DNA of 64,000 nucleotides, taken from Cladocopium goreaui. Lineage: Eukaryota; Sar; Dinophyceae; Suessiales; Symbiodiniaceae. Made by a program: the position numbers and the translations under genes. Under the pieces are notes generated by a model. That model ran no database searches and was not told where the DNA came from. It saw only the letters and a program-made list of their open reading frames with translations. The stretch covers positions 29,943 through 93,942 of the forward strand of contig CAMXCT020000815.1 in assembly GCA_947184155.2 (NCBI GenBank), given 5' to 3'. Shown in pieces: positions 10,678 through 20,750 of the stretch. Position 1 is the stretch's first letter. Each line of letters begins with the position of its first letter.

Positions 10678-11150
10678 AACAACCGAAAGTGTCAACAATG
10701 TCAGAAAGTGTCCACAATGTCGAATGGGCATGGAAGCTTGTTTGCGTGTCAGAGTGTTTCGATTCGGATTGCTGATTTTGAGAGATCTCTAAGCTTTCGG
10801 ATGGAGTGGGACTGAAGTTGCCCTGTTGCGAATGCTGGATGTTCAGGTGCAGTTGGTGCTTTACGAATTGCTTACGGACAAGCATACTTTAGCAATTGGA
10901 CGCCAAGTTTGAACGAAGAGCATGCTGACCGGCTGCCGTCCTTTTGGGCTTTTTGCTTCTTAAACATTCCGACATAGAGTCATAGAGATCCACCAAGTTT
11001 TGAACTCATCGCTGAAGTAGAAACGTCGTGTGCTCTTGTTCTTGTCCATTTCAAAAAAAAACTATTGCTGGATGGACAGGCTGTCTCAGTTCCAAAATAG
11101 AAGCTCAAGATCTGTTCGACTCTTGCCGGTCAAAGTTCCCCATGCTTCAG

Positions 11151-11260
11151 TTGGAGCAAGGACAGACGAGGAATCAATGATTGAACTGAAGAGGCTTTAT
11201 TCCTTACGCACGGTTACTTTGGTTGCAGCACTGAAGACAAACAAAACTCTCACCTTGTGA
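11151..11260 (+). CDS. candidate terminal or internal exon
   Basis: Starts after gcttcag (AG 11149-11150). The frame gives VGARTDEESMIELKRLYSLR then TVTLVAALKTNKTLTL. It ends either at TGA 11258-11260 or at a GT donor at 11257. Unknown function. Confidence 0.4.
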
Positions 11261-11790
11261 TGTGGATGGGGGTGAGGTGGGGTCAGTTGAACCTTGCTCC
11301 AAGGTTGGAACGAAGTTTGTGCTCAGGCTGCTGGGTGCACTTTGTTTGCTCGTCAACTTGTATTGGTATTTATTATATACCATGTAATTTATCACTATTT
11401 AATTAATATTTATTATACTATATTCTTTGGGGCATGAACCTTGTACACTGAAACGAAACCATGACGCCAGATCAAGCAACAAGCTGTGAGGTATCACAAT
11501 TCAAAGCTTCATCCAAGGGCAAACCTGAGACTTTTACGCCAGGTGTTGGCGAATGCGTCTTTCGATGATTTTCTGCTTCCAAGTTGTGGTGATGTTGTGG
11601 CTTCGCTGCTTGGTTGGGTATCATCCTCTATCTGAGCAAAGTTCCTCACAGAAAATCCGGGAAATATGAACAGGAACTCTGGGGTTTTTCTTTAGTCAGC
11701 CCTTCAAAGGTGTCTAACTTGTGCTTCAGCTTTGAAGACCACTTGGTATTTGCCCTGCCCGGATCTAGCTGCTGCTGTCAGGCTACACAG

Positions 11791-11950
11791 TGGATTTAGC
11801 AATGGACATCGAAGCGATGAGGATTTTCTTGGTACATAAGCAGCCGTGGTTCTTCACCTTGAACCTGCTTGGCGTTTTCCTGGGCCTACTGTGGACGGCG
11901 TATGACTCTTTGGCAAAATGGATAACCCCAGTGGCATCTTCGGTCCGAGG
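11791..11950 (+). CDS. transmembrane exon
   Basis: Between cacag (AG 11789-11790) and GT at 11951. The frame encodes MDIEAMRIFLVHKQPWFF and then a hydrophobic helix (TLNLLGVFLGLLWTAYDSLA). It starts the run of membrane-protein exons that continues to about 13.4 kb. No family is assigned from this exon alone. Confidence 0.58.
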
Positions 11951-12138
11951 GTCAAGCCCAACCCCGAATAGAATGACTCGATGACTTCACACCCCAGTAG
12001 AATCACTGCCTCACATGGGAACAGCAAAGTAGCAATGGGCAAAGGTGAAATAGGTGAGAAAACTCTCTGGAGGCAGTGGGAGACAATTCATCCCATCTCC
12101 AGACTCATCAGACTCAGTGACTTCCAGACGATTCCCAG

Positions 12139-12240
12139 GAATTCTACATCGTTATAACCACACCTGGAGCCAAGATCGTGAAGACTGAGATTTTTTTTGC
12201 GGGGCTCACCCTGCCATTGTTGGGCCAGCTTCTTGACCTG
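12139..12240 (+). CDS. exon of membrane-associated protein
   Basis: Exactly 34 codons between ttcccag (AG 12137-12138) and a GT donor at 12241. It encodes EFYIVITTPGAKIVKTEIFF then AGLTLPLLGQLLDL. The splice sites and composition are good. The next exon lies only 46 nt downstream. Confidence 0.6.
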
Positions 12241-12286
12241 GTATGACTCGGTATGACTAGGTCCGACTTGGTATGGTTGGTGCAAG

Positions 12287-12378
12287 TGTTTTGCAATCCG
12301 TCCGAGCTTGAAACCTGGTTCCGCACCTTCAAACTTATCAATGACTGGGCTTCTAAAGCGGTGGCAAGGGACTTGGGG
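12287..12378 (+). CDS. exon with Trp-rich soluble segment
   Basis: Starts after tgcaag (AG 12285-12286). The frame gives FCNPSELETWFRTFKLINDW then ASKAVARDLG, ending in phase 0 before a GC donor at 12379 (the frame otherwise meets TAA). The upstream 46-nt gap does not keep phase with the 12240 donor as drawn, so that boundary is uncertain. Confidence 0.5.
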
Positions 12379-12424
12379 GCATAACAGGAAGACTCGTCAA
12401 CGGTGTAAACCAGTCTTGCCCCAG

Positions 12425-12509
12425 GAGCAGCAAGACCGATATTGCTGTCGGGAAACCACTGATAAGCGATCATTTGGAGCTTACTACGCCTGGGAGGAAC
12501 AATCTTTCT
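12425..12509 (+). CDS. short internal exon
   Basis: Between ccccag (AG 12423-12424) and a gtaag donor at 12510. It starts in phase 0, matching the end of the exon at 12378. Product: EQQDRYCCRETTDKRSFGAY then YAWEEQSF. Confidence 0.58.
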
Positions 12510-12659
12510 GTAAGCCCCTTTGTATCACCTTGGAGCAGTAGCAGTTCACAAGCCAAACACAGCCCTTAGGGCTTGCAGTAGGGTTTCAATGAGGAGAAAA
12601 GATCATGACAACAGCTTTGGCCACATCCCCAGAGCCCAGAGGGTTCCTGGATGCGTCAG

Positions 12660-12780
12660 TCGAGGCATGTCACGTATTTGGCGATTCTCTCGCTGTATAC
12701 CGGCATGCTTCATCCCTTTCTCTTCGTCTCCACCTTGGCAGAGGCCATTTTGGAATCCTCCATCTCATCCTTTATTCAGA
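12660..12780 (+). CDS. multi-pass membrane protein exon, XK-like layout
   Basis: Starts after gcgtcag (AG 12658-12659), 40 codons plus one base, with a GC donor at 12781. It encodes a hydrophobic helix (HVTYLAILSLYTGMLHPFLF) followed by STLAEAILESSISSFIQ. An acidic helix before a Q at this position recalls the (E)xxPQ motif of XK-related scramblase-like proteins. This is a weak analogy. Confidence 0.55.
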
Positions 12781-12879
12781 GCCTCGGAATGCCTTGGAAT
12801 GCCTTGTGCAGGATTCGGAACTTTTGGAAAAAAAAGATGTCTCAGGTACATTCAGGTACCATCTGTTGGCCTGACCAGT

Positions 12880-13060
12880 TGTCACCAGTTGCTTTACGTC
12901 AGGACCTATGCTGTGGTCTTCACACCCTTGACTTCGGCACAGAAGACTCAGCTGTACATCTCCATCTTTTCGTCTTTTATTTCCATTGGTTACGCCTTCA
13001 GCACCATAGATCTGTTTCAGGGCGGAAGGATGTTGGTGAAAGTGCCTGGATACTGCAAAA
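12880..13060 (+). CDS. multi-pass membrane protein exon
   Basis: One frame is open through two hydrophobic parts: RTYAVVFTPLTSAQKTQLYI and SIFSSFISIGYAFSTIDLF. The SI.SS..SIGYAF pattern is like the SiiaSllSvaW segment of XK-related proteins. The 5' boundary is one of several AGs (12877-12907). The 3' boundary is not resolved. Confidence 0.55.
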
Positions 13061-13086
13061 GCTGCTTGGAAGCCACAATTTAAAAG

Positions 13087-13234
13087 TAAACTTGTGGGCC
13101 TGCGGGTGGGCAGTTTCAAAGAGGCCACCGTCAACAACAACATTGTGTCAGTGGTCAAACTATTTGGCTTCAACAATGGGTCTACGATGTGTACTCGCAC
13201 GTTTGACCCACGAAACAGTCCTTGTGACCCATAA
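13087..13234 (+). CDS. exon, unknown soluble segment
   Basis: After ttaaaag (AG 13085-13086). The frame gives KLVGLRVGSFKEATVNNNIV and SVVKLFGFNNGSTMCTRTFD, then TAA at 13232-13234. A GT donor at 13225 could end it before the stop. It lies between two membrane exons on the same strand. Confidence 0.5.
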
Positions 13235-13297
13235 TATACGCAGTTCAACCAGGCTACAGTGGCTACAGCCGAAATGTGGGTTCTTCCTGATGCCGAG

Positions 13298-13420
13298 GTT
13301 TTAATGGCCGCTTTGCCACGGTGCTCCTCTTCCGGGTGGCAGAAATCACTTCCCGTGCTACGTCGCTGGCTCTCTTTCAAGCGGTGACACGGCCGTATGG
13401 CGTCTCGGCAAGAGCACGGT
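13298..13420 (+). CDS. membrane protein exon, last of the cluster
   Basis: After tgccgag (AG 13296-13297). It encodes FNGRFATVLLFRVAEITSRA then TSLALFQAVTRPYGV. XK-related proteins have a helix with Rv.e..sRv..lalF, which this matches loosely. The frame stays open to about 13465, and the end is unknown. With 11791-13234 it suggests a protein of at least five membrane segments. Confidence 0.5.
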
Positions 13421-13469
13421 GCCTGCCATGCTGCATGGCACTGCATGTCTGTGACGAATGGAAAGGCTG

Positions 13470-15525
13470 AGCTTGCATGGCTTGAAGTGCTTGGAAGATA
13501 TGTAATTCATTGCATGGCATGATAGCCAATGTATGATCGATTGATATGTAGATACACAACAACATAATATGAGTATGAAGCTGAAGGGAGGAGTATCTGA
13601 TCGCAGAGTCCACTACTGGATTCCTTCCTTGTCATCCGCTGGGTTGTTGGCTACTGTGGCGGTAGGGTCACTCTGAGCAGTTGAGGCATGTTCGTGGTCA
13701 TCGCAGCAGATGGCATTATAATGTCAGTCGTGACAATCTTCTTCCAGTGTCAAGTGGCCAAGTTTGCACCCATCGAAGGCTGTTCTTTCGTTCGTCTGAT
13801 TCTGAGTGTTTGTGATGCCACGAACAACAAGGCTGTTTAGTCAAGGACTTGCATCATTGCAGCCTTTGGTTGCCTTTGGCACATTCAACTGGGAGGGTGA
13901 ACATGGTGCGCCTTGAAGCGCCATCAAGGTCAAAACTTTTTCTATGTCATCCCGTCGGTGCTCTTTTGCCGCATGGCGCGCCTCAGCTGAAGCGCAGCCT
14001 GATGCAGCCTGAAGGGGTGTTGGTGTTGTGGGTGTTGCACTCAGGCCCATATTGGAGAAAGACACAGTTATCACCGTGCCACCAGTGGTCTACTATGCCA
14101 TCAGGCACGATATGGCACGATTTCCGATCATTTTGTGAGGGTTTCTGGTGAAACTGGACGGGAACTGAAGTAGTTTCGCATGATGACTTGGGGCGACAGA
14201 AACTGGACGGGGTCTGTTGGGTCTGGCGTCCCAGGTACCTAGAACTGGGGGCCATGGTGGCTGTGGCTGCCGAGTTTCTGGACTGGGACCTGGAGGAGGC
14301 CAGATCTCTTTGATTGTTTCATAGTGAAACTATCAAAAATGGCATACCGAAAGGTATGGCAATGAGTTTTTTTTTCAAAAGGGACGGACTTTCTGAAATT
14401 GGCCAGGAACATCAACAATTAAGTAATGCCACTCTCCTTTTGCAATTAGGGTTTGAGACTTTCTTTGGTTTCTCATGATCTCACCCAAGCTAGCGGTAGG
14501 TAGCTAGCTGGGCTTTTTCCTCAGAAAGAGGGGCCTGTATCCTTCACACAGCCCAGTGTCAGGTGGAACTCCTCGTAGTACTGTAATGTGATATGCAAGG
14601 GCTCTATTTCCCCACAGTCCTCGTCATTGCGATGACGTCGCCGCCACCGCCACCACCACAACCACCACCACCACCAGCATCATCGTTGTCGTCGTCGTCG
14701 TCGTCATCGTCATCGTCATCGTCGTCGTCGTCGTCATCATCATCATCATCATCATCGTCATCGTCAGAAGTCAGAAGAGTTGTTAACCTGACTGTCTCCT
14801 TTTTTCCCCCTTCCTATTCGCTTTGGCACAGGAAAAACACAGTACCATCTCATATTTCGATGCAGATATCTATCTTTTGACACAATTTTTTCAGTGCAAA
14901 TTCGCAAGTTTCTGTTTCCCACAGCAGGACAGCTGAATAGCTCCACCTCATGTTTCTGGGGATGGAAAAAACGCCGGCCTTCAAAGACACAGTAGCCATG
15001 GGCCATGGCCCAGCCACCAAACTTGGAGCCATGGCCTGTCCACGGAAAGCTCCCGGGAAATTTGAAAACGCTTGTTTTAGTGGCTTCAATTGAATGGAAA
15101 AAAACGCAATTCATGAACATCAAAGAATATCCAAGAGGCACTAAGGAACACTAAGAAGGCTTCAAAAAATGGAGAAAATAATCTCAGAAAAGCGAAGAAC
15201 AACTTAACAAAAACAAAAAACATCTTATATCAAGATGGCCCAAGATGCTCTCTAAGCAATCACTCATTGATTCGGTAGGCGCATTTTTTTCCAAACCACA
15301 CTTGAATGGATGCTTGTACAGCCGACATCAAAGTGACTTAGGTTTCTTTAGTTTTCGTGACTTGTTGTTAGTTTTTCTGTAATTAATGGCCCCAAGAGCT
15401 GAAAACTGCCACAAGTTGATGATCACATGAAACAAATCCTGTGAAATTGATTCAGATTGAATACAACACAACTAGTTTATGTAGAGGGAACAGTTTTTTT
15501 TTCCCCGGGCGTTTGTGCCTGTGAC
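13470..15525. other. 2-kb stretch without supported exon
   Basis: Holds two small hairpins (gtttcatagtgaaac near 14318 and cataccgaaaggtatg near 14343) and the trinucleotide array listed separately. Frames at 13849-14151 and 14850-15141 are open but lack splice sites or protein-like composition. Confidence 0.4.
14636..14768. repeat. GTC/ATC/ACC trinucleotide microsatellite
   Basis: Imperfect cgccacc, caccacc, gtcgtc and atcatc triplets. A + frame encodes poly-Pro then poly-Ser purely from the repeat. Confidence 0.95.
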
Positions 15526-15533
15526 TTCTCCAG

Positions 15534-15676
15534 CTCTGCAGCGGTGCAGCGACAGGCAAAGCATCTCTTCGAGGACGATGGATTCATCGTAGCAGCATTT
15601 GTTCTCAGTACCTTGGTGATGCTGGTCCTTGGCATCATCATCAGGAGAGGGCTGGATGCTTGTTGTGGGCTGACTA
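15534..15676 (+). CDS. single transmembrane exon
   Basis: Preceded by a pyrimidine-rich tract and ctccag (AG 15532-15533). The frame encodes SAAVQRQAKHLFEDDGF followed by a strong helix (IVAAFVLSTLVMLVLGIIIR) and RRGLDACCG: lumenal acidic side, membrane span, basic cytosolic side. The 3' boundary is uncertain. The exon at 15900 may follow. Confidence 0.6.
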
Positions 15677-15899
15677 GATGTGATTTGGTTCTGGCAGTAT
15701 TGGACCCACCAATAGCCTAACCCTAGGGTTGCAGTCACATCCTTGGGCACTGAGGTGTTTCAATACCAGGTCCGCTGCAACTAAGAAAGGCATCTAGAGT
15801 CATCTAGAGTAAACAAATGATTGTTTCTAGATGTTTCTATATCTGCAGCACTTGGGTGTGCTCTTTTATTTCAATACGCCAAGTCAGGAGCTTCCTCAG

Positions 15900-16034
15900 T
15901 GTTCGAACCTTGATGGACAGCTCTGTGGAGATCTGGAGTGAAGATGAGTTTAATCATGTGCAGCATGCATTGAAGAATCGTGTCCTCGAGGACCGCGGTT
16001 TCGCAAAACCCCCAGGGTCGAATATCTCCCCAAG
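15900..16034 (+). CDS. soluble internal exon
   Basis: Between cctcag (AG 15898-15899) and GT at 16035. Frame: VRTLMDSSVEIWSEDEFNHV then QHALKNRVLEDRGFAKPPG. Clean splice sites, no family recognised. Confidence 0.6.
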
Positions 16035-16192
16035 GTGGATCACGTGACAACTTGAAGTGTAGAATGTGACAGAAATGTGTAGATAAATTCAGGTACCGGG
16101 GCAGGATGGGTAAAGGAGCTTTGGACCGTGGCTGTGCAACTTCCAGTGCCATCTTCCACCCTGGTCGGCATCGCTTGTCCACATTGCGGCAG

Positions 16193-16333
16193 GATCATGC
16201 TGCAGACCCGAAGGCGATGAAAGTCGTGACCAAAATCTTGGAGCAAAATCCCACTTTCACAAGCTCCGAGTGCCATGCAGTAGCCAAAGAAGCAGGCAAA
16301 GCATGCACAAAGCCAGGGTTCTTGGAGGGTTGA
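16193..16333 (+). CDS. soluble exon, possibly terminal
   Basis: After gcggcag (AG 16191-16192), starting in phase 0. Frame: DHAADPKAMKVVTKILEQNP then TFTSSECHAVAKEAGKACTK, ending at TGA 16331-16333. It looks helical, like a repeat-protein segment, but no motif is certain. Confidence 0.58.
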   Translation, partial: DHAADPKAMKVVTKILEQNPTFTSSECHAVAKEAGKACTKPGFLEG

Positions 16334-16463
16334 AAGGTGCAGAGCCGTGACATTCTCTGTAAGGGGAGGTGTCCCATGAATGATCCCAGCACATAGCAGC
16401 TACGTTTGGTGGGACATGCATTCAGCCCCGTGGGACTTGAATCACTCAATTGCGACTGTTTTC

Positions 16464-16573
16464 ATATGGGGATGTATCAATACCTATAAGTACCATTTTT
16501 AGGGGGATGAACATCCATTTACCAGCTATTTTGATGTTCACCAGGGGTACAAGGTTTTGACCCATCCCCATAT
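16464..16573. mobile_element. MITE family B copy 1 (reverse orientation)
   Basis: Ends atatggggatgtatcaa and ttgacccatccccatat form an imperfect inverted repeat. The interior (gggggatgaacatccattta, agctattttgatgttcacc) matches the copies at 49712, 52183 and 62482. Confidence 0.8.
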
Positions 16574-17945
16574 CTTTTCATACTGTATCTTTTCTTACCT
16601 GATCAACCTATCTCTTCCAGAGTCCATGCACCTCCGCCATCTCTGCGAGGCTTCCCATCATCTGCGCACTGGGATTCCAACTTTCTGAGAGCCAAGGTGG
16701 TGCTGATTATCAAGCAGGCCTGACGGTTGTGTGAGTTGAAAATTGGTCAGCCACCACTATATAATCAAAACATAATGGGATACAGTATCAGCATAGTCAG
16801 CTTGGATCTGTTGATACACCAAGTAGCATAGCAGCTCCGTTCACCAGAAGGATGTAACCTCCGTAGCAAAGGGCCGCATTCGGTTGCTCCAATTTAGCGA
16901 CCGTCTCTGGTGTCTTGATCAGCCTTGAATATCCCAGGCCGATGGGAGGAAAGCACTGTAGTTTGCACTGTTGCTGAAACCCAATCTCTGTAGGTTTGCC
17001 GGGTCTGACCTGACCGGGTCAAATTTTGAGCCCAGGCTTTGCAAGCTGTGGAAACCTTTGACTTCACACGCGCTCCCAACCGCTTCAGAAGCACTTTGAG
17101 CTCCAGGTGTTGCAACAAATGACATCTATGTCATGATGAAACTGACCTGTTCAGCCTTGGACATGTCCAGAAGATTCACTGGTCTGGTATAGTTTGGTTG
17201 GACTTCTATTCATGAACACTCGAAAACTCTCGCTGCGAACTTTGTCACGCGCTTTGGCAGATAAATTCAATGTCAGCTTGGGGATGATTTAGTCACTCCG
17301 CGAAAACCACGAAAGGAAACACCGTGAAACATCTGACCTTTTCACCCCTTTTGTATTCTTTCGTTTAAAACAACGCAACGGACAGGTCGCTGGTCTCCAT
17401 CCGCTCCACTCGATGCACCCTTACATGTAACAGAGATTCATCGATGCTCAGCTGCCATAAGTCATCATAAAGACATCACAATTGGTCATGTGATAATCAT
17501 GAGACCAAGGGGCATTCCTTGACGATCAAAGCTGCAATCTAAGCTTGTAGCCATAGCAGCCAGGCTGAAGGCAGGGTTAATCCTCTCCGAGTAGGGAATC
17601 ACTGGGAATCAACTTACAACACTTTGAATTGATGGGCTTCTACAATCTTTCCAATGTTGGGCCAACGAAAGGATAGTCAGACAATTGCTTGATTTGAGGC
17701 AGATCTGCTATTTTCTGAGGATCGTTGGTCAAATGTCTACAGATGAATCAAAGCAGAAGTTTGTACTTGAGTGTGTGGATCAGTCTGAGCGATTAACGTC
17801 AGGCCGGTGCAGTTGCATTTGGGTCTCTCTGCAGTTGGACGGTTCAATGGAATTTTGATGGTTTCCTGCATGCAACATGTCATTTTGGAGGCGAAGCTTG
17901 GAGGATTTGGTGATGTTCAGACCACGAATTTCCAACAAATAAATG
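16574..17945. other. 1.4-kb stretch, nothing recognised
   Basis: No frame combines length, splice sites and protein-like composition. I see no repeats. Confidence 0.4.
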
Positions 17946-17950
17946 CAAAG

Positions 17951-18089
17951 ATTTCCAAGTCAATACCTTCGAGATTGGTCAACGTTGGAGGGTGATCTGG
18001 ATCTGCTGCGCAGGGCAGACTTTCCAGTTGAGAGCTTTGACCAGCGGCCACCTGATTGGATTGGTGAAAACAGAGCCATTGACCTACGA
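17951..18089 (+). CDS. soluble exon, unknown family
   Basis: After tgcaaag (AG 17949-17950), one base plus 46 codons: FPSQYLRDWSTLEGDLDLLR then RADFPVESFDQRPPDWIGEN. Composition is strongly protein-like. It would end in phase 0 at 18089 before gc. A second frame continues immediately (next feature). Confidence 0.58.
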
Positions 18090-18102
18090 GCTTCGTGCAC
18101 AG

Positions 18103-18161
18103 TCGGGAGCCTGGGCGGAACTCGGGGATTGGAATGACTTCGCAGCGATACCTGAATCATG
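18103..18161 (+). CDS. continuation in shifted frame
   Basis: SGAWAELGDWNDFAAIPES follows gtgcacag (AG 18101-18102) and reaches a GT donor at 18162. It is phase-compatible with 18089, but the gap is only 13 nt, too short for a normal intron. It could be a frameshift, a different junction, or chance. Confidence 0.35.
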
Positions 18162-18324
18162 GTCTGTTTGGAAGTCTTGTTTTGTGTGTTGGATTGTAGG
18201 AAGCCATGTTGTGACTTTGAATGTCTGGATCATGGCACTCGACATTGACATGAACCAGTCCCAGTTTATTTGCAAGAGATGGAACGCAAGTCTGGCCTTT
18301 GGCATGGCTCGTCTTGTGCACCAG

Positions 18325-18579
18325 CGAGCACCCATCAAGGTCCAAATGGGAGGATGAAGCTGCAACTTTATTTTCTGCCCTTCTGGTGCATCAGGAAATT
18401 TACAGGCAGGGTAGATTGTGCTGGTGCAACATGGTGCAACACGGTGCAGCCTTTAAGTTCCAAGCCTATTTATCAACTAATTACTTGGGGCCTAGTCAAC
18501 CTTGGGATCATCAGATTTTGAGCGCCCGAATGCAGATGGCTTTGGGTCAACACAAAGCACCCAGGATAAGGACAGATCC
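18325..18579 (+). CDS. long internal exon, unknown family
   Basis: Between gcaccag (AG 18323-18324) and a strong gtgagt donor at 18580. The frame, 1+84 codons+2, includes EHPSRSKWEDEAATLFSALL, IYRQGRLCWCNMVQHGAAFK and HQILSARMQMALGQHK. It looks like a helical soluble protein. Confidence 0.6.
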
Positions 18580-18702
18580 GTGAGTAATGGTAGGCCTGGT
18601 GGGTGTGCACTGTATCTGGCGGAATCCGTTCCCAAGGTCTTTCTGTGTGGGGAATCCGTAACAATTCGTAACCTTCCGCCAGGTCCGCCAAGGCCTTTTT
18701 AG

Positions 18703-18802
18703 ACTTGGTCCACATGGGAGCTGACTTGAATGTGGGCGAGCTTCATCGGGCCAAGGGACGGAAGAGACGGCTGAGCCTCAAGGACATGTTGGAAAGCGGC
18801 AG
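18703..18802 (+). CDS. basic internal exon
   Basis: Between tttttag (AG 18701-18702) and GT at 18803. Frame: LVHMGADLNVGELHRAKGRK then RRLSLKDMLESG. The RRLSLKD tract could be a kinase site. Phase does not match 19001 directly, so another exon or donor is missing. Confidence 0.52.
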
Positions 18803-18875
18803 GTATCATTCTGGAAATGGTCAGAGGATGAGTCCAATTGAGTTTTTTTTTTCCCGCAGTACATACATTTTTTTA

Positions 18876-18935
18876 GCGAACATCGGTGAACATCGGTGAA
18901 CATCGGTGAACATCGGTCAACATCAGTGAACATCT
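18876..18935. repeat. gaacatcggt 12-bp tandem repeat
   Basis: About five copies of gtgaacatcg(g)t in tandem between two exons. Confidence 0.85.
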
Positions 18936-19000
18936 TGTTCCAGTCTTGTTTGATTTGGCCATGATATCAATGATACCACTCTAGGATCAGAAAGCCACAG

Positions 19001-19085
19001 GACTGGGATCCTCTGGGCTGGAAGATTTACAGCATCAATGGGAAACTCGCAACCAGAGAAGTTGTAGATGAGATCCTGGAGAAAG
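19001..19085 (+). CDS. PDZ-like segment exon, start of best-supported gene
   Basis: Between gccacag (AG 18999-19000) and gt at 19086: 28 codons plus one base, DWDPLGWKIYSINGKLATRE then VVDEILEK. The order W.I.siNGk.....v...L is typical of the second half of a PDZ domain. The phase matches the exon at 19654 (g + ct makes Ala). The gene appears to continue through 19654, 20315, 20466, 20751 and 21364 to the stop at 22257. Confidence 0.68.
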
Positions 19086-19157
19086 GTAACTTGAATTGGG
19101 ATGCCTTGGGTGTGACTTCTGTCCTGGGCCATCACGAAGTGTCACAAACATTGCAAG

Positions 19158-19251
19158 GGTCTTATCTTCTGTGATTGGACATTTGGATCCCGGCAGAACA
19201 AATTTGGCAGGGATCTTGCCACGAGTCTTCCATCCATTCCAACAGTTTTAA
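19158..19251 (+). CDS. possible alternative exon
   Basis: SSVIGHLDPGRTNLAGILPR then VFHPFQQF to TAA at 19249-19251, after ttgcaag (AG 19156-19157). It does not keep phase with 19085 and interrupts the well-phased 19085-19654 junction, so it may be intronic. Confidence 0.3.
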
Positions 19252-19653
19252 TGGTCAGGTAGAGGATCCACTGTGGCACGGACGTACTCCATGGATTCGC
19301 AGCTGGACGCAGGCTGGATCAGGTTCGCACATCTTCAGCGAAAAACGTCGAAGCTATTTGGATGCTGAAAGTAAGCTGGGAGTAGGCAGTACCAGATGTC
19401 CTGTTGATCTCCAGCATAGCTTCGAGGCCCCAAAGTGAGCACCCGAAGCTGTAGTGACTGTAGTGGAAGTTTTGTGCCACACATCGCTCCTATTTTCTAA
19501 GTGAAACAACTCACTTATTCAGATGTTGACAAGGTATTCTTGGTGACTGAGTCTTGCATTCTTGAAGTCATCATCGTTTTAAAGCAGTTGATTTCTGAAT
19601 CCTCTATGAAAATATCGCGTGTCACATCATTTTCTCCTCATCTGCAACCACAG

Positions 19654-19820
19654 CTGTGGAAATTGCTCCAGTTGAAAACAGCAATGCCTTGGCAAAGTCT
19701 TTGCGCCCGGGAGCAGAAGCGGCAGCACGAGGGGAGTACATCGTGCAATTTGTCAGGCGTGCAGCGGAATCTTCAGAAGTGGTACTTGAACAGCGACCTT
19801 TGAACCCACATGAACCCACT
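19654..19820 (+). CDS. internal exon of the 19.0-22.3 kb gene
   Basis: Between aaccacag (AG 19652-19653) and GT at 19821. Starts with two bases that complete the codon left at 19085. Product: VEIAPVENSNALAKSLRPGA, EAAARGEYIVQFVRRAAESS, EVVLEQRPLNPHEPT. It is rich in Ala and Glu and predicted helical. Confidence 0.68.
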
Positions 19821-20314
19821 GTATCCTTTTGAGTTCGAATGCCCGAGAAGCCTTTTGGAATGCCAAGGGTGATGCTAGGAACTACCCACCGAATTGGATG
19901 GAGTCTACGATTTTTAAAAATGAATCTTCCCCAGAGTCTGGAATGCTCTGGGACGTTCTTTGCTATTTCCCAGCACGAATCGGACCAACCTAGTGACTGA
20001 TAGGTGCGAAAAGGGAGTATCCCAGAACCAGCTCTGGGTGAATAGCTGCAAGACAGTGACAGCCAAAATGACTGCAACAGGAGAGATTCCAAGACTACTG
20101 TGATGGCTGGGAGCGAGGCGTGCAAGATTTGAGCTGCCATGGGTGTAGCACTTGACTGATTTAGGCAATGAGGCTTTGTTCATCAACAGAGCTGTGACAT
20201 ATATTCATACATATTCATAAATATATTATATTATCAATATATTGTCAATTCCTTTTGAGGGGAAGCTTGGTTGTGAGGAAGTCGAATGAAGTGATCATGT
20301 TAAACGTGCCGCAG

Positions 20315-20423
20315 ATGCAGACGAGCAGAAGGGTGCTAAACCTTTGCATTGGCTCACCATCCAGCTCAAGCGCACTCGAGGTGCTGTTGCAGCATGCAGC
20401 TGGTTGGACGGAGGCTCACATGG
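20315..20423 (+). CDS. internal exon of the 19.0-22.3 kb gene
   Basis: Between gccgcag (AG 20313-20314) and GT at 20424. Product: ADEQKGAKPLHWLTIQLKRT then RGAVAACSWLDGGSH. It ends in phase 2 and joins the microexon at 20466 in frame (gg + c, Gly). The link to 19820 is not phase-matched, so an exon is missing between them; a candidate near 20046 reads LQDSDSQNDCNRRD. Confidence 0.65.
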
Positions 20424-20465
20424 GTATGTCCGAAGGTTTGAGCCTTAAACTCCTCACATCCTCAG

Positions 20466-20503
20466 CTGCCTGACAATCACCATGGGAGAGGAGTGCCATT
20501 CAG
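20466..20503 (+). CDS. 38-bp microexon
   Basis: Between cctcag (AG 20464-20465) and a gtaaga donor at 20504. One base, 12 codons (CLTITMGEECHS) and one base. It restores phase on both sides: Gly at the left junction and Asp at the right junction with 20751. The upstream intron is only 42 nt. Confidence 0.62.
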
Positions 20504-20750
20504 GTAAGAGTATGACTTTTGAATACTTTTCAGTACAACTTGACACACAACCTCATGACTGGAACGGCCTTAGTCGTTCTCTTAAGCTATCCTCCCAGGT
20601 TTCAGCAATGAGGACGCTGAAGGAGAGGCTGGGTCACTGAAGGTGTCACCTGTATTCCTTGACTTTCGCCAAGAGCCGAGTTTCTAACATCGATTGCTTT
20701 AATCACATCTCAGAAAGGGTAGAGATTGCTCAATGGCTTGATTTGGACAG

